Shown piece after piece: positions 6,791 through 12,984 of a stretch of DNA of 12,984 bases; position 1 is the stretch's first letter, and every line of letters starts with the position of its first letter. A program made the translations under genes and the position numbers. The DNA lies in NCBI GenBank assembly GCA_019347795.1, contig JAHWKS010000045.1, forward strand, positions 1-12,984, read 5' to 3'. Source of the stretch: Planctomycetota bacterium. GTDB lineage: Bacteria; Planctomycetota; Planctomycetia; Pirellulales; Pirellulaceae. The notes below the pieces were generated by a model, which did not search any database, was not told the DNA's origin, and worked only from the letters and a program-made list of their open reading frames with translations.

Positions 6791-7501
6791 ATGATCCCCA
6801 ACGCATCCGACATCCTCGTCCGCACCGAGCACCTGACCAAGATCTATCCGGACGGTCACGTGAACGCCTTGCGGGATGTGAGCCTCGAGATCCGCCGCGG
6901 CGAGTACGTGGCCATTATGGGCCCCAGCGGCAGCGGCAAATCGACGCTGCTCTCGATGCTCGGCGCGCTGGACCGCCCCACCTCAGGCGAAGTCTACTTC
7001 GAGGGGGAGCCGCTCTCGCGGATGAGCAACCTCGACCGCTTCCGCAGCGAAAAGATCGGCTTCGTCTTTCAATCGTTCTACCTCCTCCCCACCCTCTCGG
7101 CGCTGGAGAACGTGCAGATTCCGATGTTCGAGGGGAAACTGCCGCCGAAGGAGCGCGTCGAAAGGGCGAAGGAGCTTTTGGCGGCGGTGAACATGAGCCA
7201 CCGCGCCGATCACCTTCCCACGAAGCTGAGCGTGGGCGAACGGCAGCGGGTGGCGATCGCCCGCTCGCTGGCGAACGATCCCGTGCTCCTCTTCGGCGAC
7301 GAGCCGACGGGGAACCTCGACACCAAGACCGCCGACACGATCCTCGCCCTCTTCGAGCGCCTGCACCAAAAGAGCGGCGTGACGCTGGTGATCGTCACCC
7401 ACAGCGACGAAGTGGCCGCCCACGCCGGCCGCACCATCCACATCCGCGACGGCCAGGTCGCCGAAGATATCTACGCGGAGCAAGTCTCCAAAAGCGCATG
7501 A
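6791..7501 (+). CDS. ABC transporter ATP-binding protein, MacB/LolD-type
   Basis: A 236-residue cytoplasmic ATPase of the LolD/MacB/YknY group that powers FtsX-type permeases. Walker A is GPSGSGKST (44-52), the Q-loop Gln94 is in FVFQSFYLLPTLSALENV, the signature is LSVGERQ (146-152), Walker B is LLFGDEP with Glu171, the D-loop is GNLD, and the H-loop His204 is in VTHSDE. All catalytic elements are present. The signature departs from LSGGQQ at its third and fifth positions, which is unusual but keeps the central Gly. It is almost certainly the partner of the permease at 5532-6686 and was probably co-transcribed with it. The start is ATG 6791, placing the conserved LTKIYPDG segment at the normal distance from the N-terminus; no Shine-Dalgarno is evident. 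A 64-base palindrome lies about 20 bases behind the stop. Confidence 0.95.
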   Translation: MIPNASDILVRTEHLTKIYPDGHVNALRDVSLEIRRGEYVAIMGPSGSGKSTLLSMLGALDRPTSGEVYFEGEPLSRMSNLDRFRSEKIGFVFQSFYLLPTLSALENVQIPMFEGKLPPKERVERAKELLAAVNMSHRADHLPTKLSVGERQRVAIARSLANDPVLLFGDEPTGNLDTKTADTILALFERLHQKSGVTLVIVTHSDEVAAHAGRTIHIRDGQVAEDIYAEQVSKSA

Positions 7502-7522
7502 CGGCGCCCCGCAGGAAAGAGG

Positions 7523-7586
7523 GGAACACTAATCGACGCTAATCTCCGCTTATCTATTAGCGAGAATTGGCGCCGATTAGTGTTCC
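7523..7586. repeat. 64-base imperfect palindrome after the ABC ATPase
   Basis: GGAACACTAATC (7523-7534) and GATTAGTGTTCC (7575-7586) are perfect 12-base inverted ends. Pairing extends to about 21 bases with two mismatches, and further with small bulges. The interior shows a TAATC/CGCT rhythm at 8-10-base spacing. It could end transcription of the ABC operon as a long hairpin, but no clear T-run follows. It is more AT-rich than its surroundings. It looks like another dispersed repeat family. Confidence 0.75.
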
Positions 7587-7655
7587 GTCTCCTTTGTGCG
7601 GATACGCCATTGCTTCCTCGCATTCGTTACACTGGAAAGGTGACCCGGTGGTGAA

Positions 7656-7663
7656 AGGTGGAG
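7656..7663 (+). promoter_or_regulatory. Ribosome binding site supporting a GTG start
   Basis: AGGTGGAG ends four bases before the GTG at 7668. It is one of the better Shine-Dalgarno-like sites in the window. It supports the GTG as the start of the LRR protein, because this start also yields a complete signal peptide, whereas the first in-frame ATG would remove about 83 residues. Confidence 0.6.
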
Positions 7664-7667
7664 CGTC

Positions 7668-10600
7668 GTGCGTGGATTGGCGATCATCTTCGGTTTGGCT
7701 TTCAGCTTCATCAGCGCCGTCCGTGGGGCTGCGGCGGACGAGGAGCGGCGTGCGGCGGCGTCCGCGGTGTTCGCCTGCGAGATTCTCGGAATCTGTGATT
7801 CGCCGGAGTCGCGGTATGGCTGGTGGGACGCCCGCGGCGAGCCGCTGGAGGAGGCGCCCGAGGCGAAGGCCGCTAAGCCGGGGCTGGGGAAGTCGATCCC
7901 GGTTCAGCCGGACCAGATGAAGCGGCTCATTCTACTGCGGGCGAGGGCTCTGCGCGGCGCCCTTGTTCAGGTAAAGATCGAAGGAGACAAGCTGAGCGTG
8001 CGGCTTCCGGAGGCGGCGGAAGGGCCGACGGTGGTCTATTCGCTGGGGCACGTTTTGGTGCTGCCGGAGACGCAGGAGTCGATCTCCTTCCGCGTCGGTG
8101 TGGCGTCGGGCGAGTGGAAGACGGCGGCGGTTCGGCCGCGGCGCCCCGATGAGGGGAATGTCCTGCAGTTCGATCTGGCGGAGTTCACCGACGACGGCGT
8201 GCAGGCCTTCGATCCCCAGACGCAGCATACCGACGTCCGCGTGCTGGCGGAGGATGATGAAGGCGCGCTGCACCCGTCCCAGGGCGGTCTGCGTCTCACG
8301 GCTGAGGGAACGGTGATGAAGCTCGGCGCCCGCTTCGACGTTCCCGCGGCGCGTATTCGCAACTTCCATTTGCAAACGCGGCCGCTCCACTGGATCGAAT
8401 TCCGCGACGTCACTCTGCAGCCGAGCACGCTGCCGGAGGCGGAGCGGATTCGCCTCGCCGGCGGCGAATGGACCGCCGAAGGCGACGGCCCTCATGCGAA
8501 GCTGCGGTGGTACAACGTTGCGGACGGCGCGCTGGAGCGGCTCGCGAAAATCGAGGGGCTGCGCGAACTCGATCTCGCCGGCCCGCATCTGACCAATCGC
8601 GGCGTCGAACGCCTTGCGGATCTCGCAGAACTGGAGCAACTGCGAATCGTCGGCTCGAAGATCAACGGCGACGCCCTGGAGGACATCGCGCGGCTGGAGA
8701 ATCTCTGCTCGCTTGAGCTGAGCGGCTCCTGGCTGAAAGAGGCGACGGCGGAGCAACTGGCGCCGCTGGCGGGGCTGAAAAAGCTGCAACGATTGAAGCT
8801 GTGGGACGTGCCGCTCACGGACGACGGGATGGCGATCATCGCTCAACTTCCGCAGTTGCGAGGGTTCTATGGCGATGGGGCGAAAGTGACGGAATCGGGA
8901 CTCGCACACTTTGCGAGGCATCCTCACTTGGAGACGCTCGACCTGAACGAAACCGATGCCGCGGACGCCGCACTCGCCCATCTCGCAACATGCACGAAGC
9001 TCCAGCGGCTCGACGTGAGCAGCCCCAAGTTCACCGATGCAGGGCTGCGTCACGTGGCGCTGATCGACGGATTGGAGCGGCTCGACCTTCGCGGCGGACA
9101 AATCACCGACGCCGGCCTGCAACACCTGGCCGACATGAAGAATCTCGACTTGCTCGACCTGCGCGGCACGCAGGTCACGCGGGACGGCTGGCGGCGGCTG
9201 AGGGAAACGGCGCCCGAGGTGCGATGTTACCTGCCCGAGCCGGAACGCAGCCCTACGGTCACCCTCCGCGGCCGCGTGGTGAACGCCGCGGATGAACCCA
9301 TCGCCGATGCGGATGTCTATTGCTTCACCAGCGATAATCCCTATGCCGGCGGCGGCGTTGCTTGGGGACCAGGACCGCCGCGAACGCCCATCGCCGAGGG
9401 CCGCAGCGATTCGGAAGGTCGGTTGGACCTTGTTCTGCCGCGCGCACGTGTTGAGCAACATCAGACGCTGTGGGCGGTCGCTTCCGACGGCCGCAGCGGC
9501 TCGACGATCTTGTGGGGCAATCTCGCAAGCAACGACGAGCACACAATTCGCATCGGCGACGATCGCATCGCCTTTCGCGTGCTGTACGCCGACGGCCGGC
9601 CTGCGGCAGGCGTGCGGGTGATGCCGCTCCAGTTGGCGCAAGAGGGAAGAAACCTCCGCTACGATGTTCCTCCCTCCCTCTTGCAGCGCGTTGCGCAGGT
9701 CACGGATGCCGGCGGCCGCGCCAGCGTTATCAGCTATCCTGCGGAGCGATTGCGAAACGTGGGTTTCGCCTCGCCGGAGGTCGGCATGCAATCCACCAGC
9801 TACGCGATTGCCAAACACGCCGACAAGAAGGGGGAGATCGTGGTGCTGCTGGCGCCCGCCAGCCGGATCAAAGGTCGCATCATCGCGCCGCAGGAGACCG
9901 ACTTCTCCGCAGTCGAATTCACCATCTACAACCACACGCGGCTGGATCGTGAGCATCCCAAGGCGGACATTACCGAACTGTACGGCTCGGCCGTCGTCCG
10001 CCCCGACGCCGAGGGTCGATTCACCGTGCCCGCGATGCCGCCGGGTTGGCTTCGCTTCCTCGACCGCACGCCTGCAGGCGCGCCGGTGCAGCTACGCTTT
10101 CCCGACAAGGCGAAAGTTGAGCCGGGCGAGCCGTTCCAACTCGACATTGCTGCGGTCGATACCGTGCTTCTCCGCGGCTCGGTGCTTCTCTCCGACTCCG
10201 ACGACGGCGCGGCCGACTTCGAGCTGCGCGTCTCGCACGGCCGGACGGGCCAGAGTTGGACCAACGCCGCCGCCGTTCACACCGATCGTTGCGGCCGATT
10301 CGAGGTCCGCGTGATCCCGGGTGAAGTGCGGATTTACTGCGTGAGCATCCATCGCGGCTATCGCGACGTGGAGCTATGGAAGTGGCGAGGAGGCCGGGTC
10401 GGCGGCTACCACCACGTCCCCGCCGGCGTCGAAGCTTACGAGGCGCCGGCGATCGTGCTCGTGCCGGAAGTGAAAGGCGCCGGTCGGCTCGTGAACGCCG
10501 CGGGCGAGCCGCTGAAAGGCTGGAGCATCTACGGCTATCCGAGCGAGAAGCCGCGCGACGAGGTCACCAACTGCTTCGCCGGCCGCACCGACTCCAAAGG

Positions 10601-10745
10601 CGAGTTCACCTTCGCCTACCCCGGCACGCACCCGCCGCAATCGTACGCGGCTTACAAGGATGGCGATTATCACGCCGTTGCGGTGCAGTCCGCCGACCCG
10701 CTCGTGCTGGAGCTGGGACCGGAATTGGGAAACGAGCTGGACTGA
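7668..10745 (+). CDS. Secreted leucine-rich-repeat protein with carboxypeptidase-regulatory-like modules
   Basis: A 1025-residue protein starting at GTG. Residues 1-23 form a signal peptide (hydrophobic core LAIIFGLAFSFISAV, likely cleavage after AAA), so it is exported. Residues about 30-290 are unassigned. Residues about 298-515 hold nine leucine-rich repeats of about 24-27 residues, of the LxxLDLxxxxITDAGLxxL kind. From about 530 to 1015 there are several beta-sandwich modules resembling carboxypeptidase-regulatory-like or Cna-B-type domains: starts near 530 (LRGRVVNAADEPIADADVY), 634, 734, 834 and 936 (GAGRLVNAAGEPLKGW), with turns such as TDSKGEFTF. No transmembrane anchor or sortase motif is seen at the C-terminus. 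No enzyme motif was recognised, so a surface or periplasmic binding role is the most that can be inferred. It is separated from the ABC genes by a palindrome and probably has its own promoter, which I could not place. An ordinary planctomycete-style architecture. Confidence 0.88.
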   Translation: MRGLAIIFGLAFSFISAVRGAAADEERRAAASAVFACEILGICDSPESRYGWWDARGEPLEEAPEAKAAKPGLGKSIPVQPDQMKRLILLRARALRGALVQVKIEGDKLSVRLPEAAEGPTVVYSLGHVLVLPETQESISFRVGVASGEWKTAAVRPRRPDEGNVLQFDLAEFTDDGVQAFDPQTQHTDVRVLAEDDEGALHPSQGGLRLTAEGTVMKLGARFDVPAARIRNFHLQTRPLHWIEFRDVTLQPSTLPEAERIRLAGGEWTAEGDGPHAKLRWYNVADGALERLAKIEGLRELDLAGPHLTNRGVERLADLAELEQLRIVGSKINGDALEDIARLENLCSLELSGSWLKEATAEQLAPLAGLKKLQRLKLWDVPLTDDGMAIIAQLPQLRGFYGDGAKVTESGLAHFARHPHLETLDLNETDAADAALAHLATCTKLQRLDVSSPKFTDAGLRHVALIDGLERLDLRGGQITDAGLQHLADMKNLDLLDLRGTQVTRDGWRRLRETAPEVRCYLPEPERSPTVTLRGRVVNAADEPIADADVYCFTSDNPYAGGGVAWGPGPPRTPIAEGRSDSEGRLDLVLPRARVEQHQTLWAVASDGRSGSTILWGNLASNDEHTIRIGDDRIAFRVLYADGRPAAGVRVMPLQLAQEGRNLRYDVPPSLLQRVAQVTDAGGRASVISYPAERLRNVGFASPEVGMQSTSYAIAKHADKKGEIVVLLAPASRIKGRIIAPQETDFSAVEFTIYNHTRLDREHPKADITELYGSAVVRPDAEGRFTVPAMPPGWLRFLDRTPAGAPVQLRFPDKAKVEPGEPFQLDIAAVDTVLLRGSVLLSDSDDGAADFELRVSHGRTGQSWTNAAAVHTDRCGRFEVRVIPGEVRIYCVSIHRGYRDVELWKWRGGRVGGYHHVPAGVEAYEAPAIVLVPEVKGAGRLVNAAGEPLKGWSIYGYPSEKPRDEVTNCFAGRTDSKGEFTFAYPGTHPPQSYAAYKDGDYHAVAVQSADPLVLELGPELGNELD

Positions 10746-10830
10746 GCCGGGGATGGCGGGATGTTGCTCGACGCTGGTATCATGCCCGGACCAACACCAA
10801 CGATTCTCGAAGCACAACGAGAGAAACAGC

Positions 10831-11676
10831 ATGTCCCAAGGACGCCCTGAGTCGGCTCAGGAGCCTCCGTCGCTTACGCCGCGCGAGGGTTGGCATTGCC
10901 TGCACATTTTCTACCGCTTTGATCGCGGCGTGCTGGCGGCGATGCCGCCCGAGCAGGTGCGGCAAGGTCGCGAGGAGGTGACCGGCATGCTCGATCCCGC
11001 CGGCTCCGAGGCGCCGCAGCGGATGCAGACGAGCGTCGTCAGCGGCCACAAAGCGGACTTCGGCCTCATGCTGATGGACCCGGACCCGCTCAAGATCGAC
11101 GCCGTGCACCAGCGGCTCTCGGCGAGCCGGTTGGGACCAGCGCTCACCCCCGCGTACTCCTTCGTCTCGATGACCGAGGTTTCCGAGTACGTTCCTTCGG
11201 TCGAGCAGTACGCTCAGCAGTTGATCGACGAAGGGGAGCAAGAAGGGAGCCCTGCCTTTCAAGCGAAGGTCAAGGCGTACCAGGGGCGCGAGCCGGCGAT
11301 GCGCAAAATGCGGCTTACGCCCGACCTGCCCGACTGGCCCGCCACCTGCTTCTACCCGATGAACAAGAAGCGGAAGGTGGGCGAAAACTGGTTCACGCTT
11401 CCCTTCTCCGCCCGGCGGAAGATGATGAGCGAGCATGCCCGCAGCGGCATGTCGTTCGCCGGCCGAGTGACGCAGCTCATCACCGTCGGCGTGGGGCTGG
11501 AGGACTGGGAGTGGGGCGTCACGCTCTGGGCGAAGAATCCGGAGTACCTGAAAGACATCGTCTACCGCATGCGTTTCGACGAAGCCAGCGCCCGCTACGC
11601 CGAGTTCGGCCCGTTCTACACCAGCTACATCGTCCCGCCCGCCGAGATGCTCCGGCACTGCCGGGTGGAAAGGTAG
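10831..11676 (+). CDS. hemQ: HemQ-type coproheme decarboxylase (chlorite dismutase family)
   Basis: A 281-residue cytoplasmic protein of the chlorite-dismutase-like superfamily. HemQ/ChdC proteins use peroxide to decarboxylate coproheme III to heme b, the last step of the coproporphyrin-dependent heme pathway. From ATG 10831, His202 (SEHARSG) is the proximal heme ligand, Gln215 (RVTQLITVG) sits 13 residues later where true chlorite dismutases carry Arg, and Tyr175 (CFYPMNKKR) lies 27 residues before the His. Those spacings match the Tyr, His and Gln of characterised Firmicute HemQ proteins as I remember them. The C-terminal MRFDEASARYAEFGPF block is also typical. The frame is open further upstream into the LRR gene, but ATG 10831 is preferred: it follows a weak GAGAGAAA and puts GWHCLHIFYRF at the usual N-terminal position. 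No other heme gene is in the window. Confidence 0.92.
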   Translation: MSQGRPESAQEPPSLTPREGWHCLHIFYRFDRGVLAAMPPEQVRQGREEVTGMLDPAGSEAPQRMQTSVVSGHKADFGLMLMDPDPLKIDAVHQRLSASRLGPALTPAYSFVSMTEVSEYVPSVEQYAQQLIDEGEQEGSPAFQAKVKAYQGREPAMRKMRLTPDLPDWPATCFYPMNKKRKVGENWFTLPFSARRKMMSEHARSGMSFAGRVTQLITVGVGLEDWEWGVTLWAKNPEYLKDIVYRMRFDEASARYAEFGPFYTSYIVPPAEMLRHCRVER

Positions 11677-11695
11677 GTGGTGTATGACGTGTGGC

Positions 11696-11767
11696 TGGCG
11701 GCGGAGCGCAGCGACGTCCCGGCGCGCTATCGCCATCCGCTAGGGAAGTAGCTGCGCTCCGCCGCTA
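11696..11767. repeat. 72-base palindrome between hemQ and the dehydrogenase gene
   Basis: Two 25-base arms (11696-11720 and 11743-11767) are inverted repeats matching at 22 positions, with a perfect 15-base core, GCGGCGGAGCGCAGC at 11698-11712 against 11751-11765. The loop is 22 bases. It fills most of the gap. It can form a very stable hairpin, but no T-run follows. It does not resemble the other repeat families in the window. Confidence 0.8.
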
Positions 11768-11791
11768 CCCATCACGTGAGGTTAGCTTCCT

Positions 11792-12754
11792 ATGCTTGCC
11801 GGCGATATTCATGCTCCCGAAAAAATCCGCCTGATCGACGTTCCGGAGATGACGCTCGACCGGCCGGGGGAGATCCTGTTCCAGGTGGAGCTGGCCTGCC
11901 TGTGCGGGTCCGACTTGCTGTTTTTCGAGGGGACGTATCCCGAGTTCGCCATTGAAGTCGGCCACTCGCTGCACGAGATGATCGGGACGGTGGTCCAGAC
12001 CACCGGCGAGCGATTCCAGCCGGGCGAACGCGTGCTCTGCGTGCCGGTGAACCAGCGCGGGCTGTTCGAGCGTTTCGCGGTGACCGAGCAACGGGCGATC
12101 CCGCTCGACCCCCGCATCCCCGAGGAGCAGGCGCTCTTGGCTCAGCCGCTGGGGACGGTGATCTATGCGCTGCGGAAGCTGCCGAACCTGATCGATCAAA
12201 ACGTGGCGGTCGTGGGACAAGGCCCCATCGGACAGCTCTTCACCGCCGCGGTGCGGAATTTAGGCGCCCGGGAGATCATCGCGATCGACCTCTTGGAGTC
12301 GCGACTTTCGACCAGCCCCACGATGGGCGCCACGGCGGTCGTGAACGCGTCGCAGGAAGATCCGGTCGAAGCGACGCGGCGGATTCTCGGCGGCGCGTCG
12401 GCCGACGTGGTGATCGAGGCGGTCGGCCATCGCGAGCAGGCGCTCAACCTCTGCACCGACCTCTGCCGCAAATTCGGCTCGATCCTCTTCTTTGGCGTGC
12501 CCCGCAAGCAGGTGGACGAGTTGCGCTGGTACGACCTCTTCCGCAAGAACCTGACCGTCTACACCAGCGTGGAGCCGGACTTCACCCGCGACTTCCCGCT
12601 GGCGATGCGCTGGATCGCTGAAGGCCGCCTCGACGTGGCGCCGCTCATCACCCACCGCTTCCCGCTGGAGCAAATTCAGGAAGCCTTCGACACGTTCCGC
12701 CATCGCCGCGACGGAGCGATGAAGGTGTTCGTCGATTTCCCGGCGCGGACATAA
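11792..12754 (+). CDS. Medium-chain dehydrogenase/reductase (zinc-dehydrogenase-like) without structural zinc lobe
   Basis: A 320-residue member of the alcohol/sorbitol/threonine dehydrogenase superfamily, shorter than the usual 340-350 because the four-cysteine structural zinc loop is absent (the chain goes from RVLCVPVNQRG straight to LFERFAV). Catalytic-zinc candidates are Cys38 in CLCGSD and His61-Glu62 in LHEMIG. The usual third ligand, Glu or Cys before Pro-Leu, is Gln118 (AQPLG), so zinc binding may be altered. The Rossmann motif is GQGPIG (142-147), and Asp166 at the end of the second strand (IIAID) favours NAD over NADP. The expected reaction is reversible oxidation of a hydroxyl group, with unknown substrate. 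A Shine-Dalgarno-like GAGGT (11778-11782) supports ATG 11792. The gene stands alone behind a palindrome. A 20-base palindrome begins two bases after its stop. Confidence 0.9.
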   Translation: MLAGDIHAPEKIRLIDVPEMTLDRPGEILFQVELACLCGSDLLFFEGTYPEFAIEVGHSLHEMIGTVVQTTGERFQPGERVLCVPVNQRGLFERFAVTEQRAIPLDPRIPEEQALLAQPLGTVIYALRKLPNLIDQNVAVVGQGPIGQLFTAAVRNLGAREIIAIDLLESRLSTSPTMGATAVVNASQEDPVEATRRILGGASADVVIEAVGHREQALNLCTDLCRKFGSILFFGVPRKQVDELRWYDLFRKNLTVYTSVEPDFTRDFPLAMRWIAEGRLDVAPLITHRFPLEQIQEAFDTFRHRRDGAMKVFVDFPART

Positions 12755-12755
12755 T

Positions 12756-12775
12756 GCGCCGGCGGCCGCCGGCGC
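12756..12775. terminator. 20-base perfect GC palindrome just after the dehydrogenase stop
   Basis: GCGCCGGCGG (12756-12765) is followed directly by its exact reverse complement, starting one base after the TAA. It would form a very stable stem with a small forced loop and may act as a 3' boundary. No T-run follows, so termination is only a possibility; a repeat-family fragment is the alternative. Confidence 0.4.
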
Positions 12776-12984
12776 TCGCCCGGGAGCAAGCGGCGCCGCC
12801 GATGACCGGCCTTAGGACTGTTCGAGAAACTAATGTCCTTAACCTCCCATATGGGGAGGTCGGACGCGGTAGCGGCCGGGTGGGGCGGGGGCAGGCTCAA
12901 ACGACAGTTTGTTATCGAGCGACCCTTGGCGAGCGACCTTTCAAGGCATCGCTGTGCATGACCGCCCGCTCGGCGGGAAGCAGG
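12776..12984. other. Gene-free 3' flank with small repeats
   Basis: I see no supportable gene here on either strand. It holds a near-palindrome, CCTCCCATATGGGGAGG (12844-12860), and a degenerate direct repeat, GAGCGACCCTT / GAGCGACCTTT, at 12917-12927 and 12931-12941. The next gene, if any, starts beyond the window. Confidence 0.5.

Noticed and set aside
6706..7542. 278-residue frame overlapping the ABC ATPase in another phase
   Set aside because: It is Arg/Pro-rich and begins inside the palindromic element; the other frame encodes a complete ATPase with all motifs.
7610..7633. Possible promoter with TTGCTT and TACACT before the LRR gene
   Set aside because: The spacing is only 12 bases, too short for a sigma-70-type promoter, and planctomycete promoters are poorly defined.
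9638..9684. 10-base perfect inverted repeat (GCAAGAGGGA) inside the LRR gene
   Set aside because: It is short and within coding sequence with no second copy seen; compatible with chance, though it might be a remnant of another repeat.
7932..9956. 674-residue antisense frame across the LRR gene
   Set aside because: It has no domain and is a typical by-product of GC-rich codon use opposite a repetitive LRR region.
10660..10830. Upstream extension of the HemQ reading frame into the LRR gene
   Set aside because: The extra 57 residues overlap the end of the LRR gene and show no HemQ homology; ATG 10831 puts the conserved start of the family at the normal distance.
12844..12860. CCTCCCATATGGGGAGG near-palindrome as an operator
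   Set aside because: No gene start lies nearby and there is no second site; not enough to call a regulatory site.
12676..12900. 74-residue antisense frame over the dehydrogenase end and flank
   Set aside because: It is Arg/Pro-rich, crosses the 20-base palindrome and has no recognisable domain; most likely a high-GC shadow frame.

Overview
The window is GC-rich, every gene lies on the + strand, and it reads like a planctomycete chromosome, probably of the Pirellulales type. The reasons are the mix of families (a split iterative polyketide/lipid synthase, a secreted leucine-rich-repeat protein with carboxypeptidase-regulatory-like modules, a HemQ protein), weak or absent Shine-Dalgarno sequences at most starts, and unusually many short palindromic repeats in and between genes. 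The taxonomic assignment is inference from gene style. No rRNA, tRNA, CRISPR array or transposase gene was seen.

Region 1 (1-5309) is the 3' part of a polyketide or polyunsaturated-fatty-acid-like synthase locus. It holds the C-terminal ketoreductase of a protein truncated by the window edge, then a 1150-residue protein fusing a KS-AT-type linker, an acyltransferase, a double-hotdog dehydratase and an Sfp-type phosphopantetheinyl transferase. A free acyl carrier protein and an alpha/beta hydrolase follow. Together they can supply ketoreduction, dehydration, transacylation, carrier activation and perhaps product release. The ketosynthase must lie upstream of the window.

Region 2 (5532-7501) is an ABC exporter pair of the MacB/LolCDE type: an FtsX-domain permease followed by its ATPase. 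Its position directly behind the synthase genes suggests export or membrane extraction of the synthase product (inference).

Region 3 (7668-12754) looks like separate functions: a large secreted LRR protein, a HemQ-type coproheme decarboxylase with its diagnostic residues at the expected spacings, and a medium-chain dehydrogenase lacking the structural zinc lobe. The last 230 bases hold no gene I can support.

The most unusual signal is the repeat content. Most gaps of about 100 bases or more carry a palindromic repeat, and most of these repeats differ from one another. Three repeat copies also lie in frame inside the large synthase gene. One of these, inside the first hotdog of the dehydratase, belongs to the same family as the element that separates the ABC permease from its ATPase.
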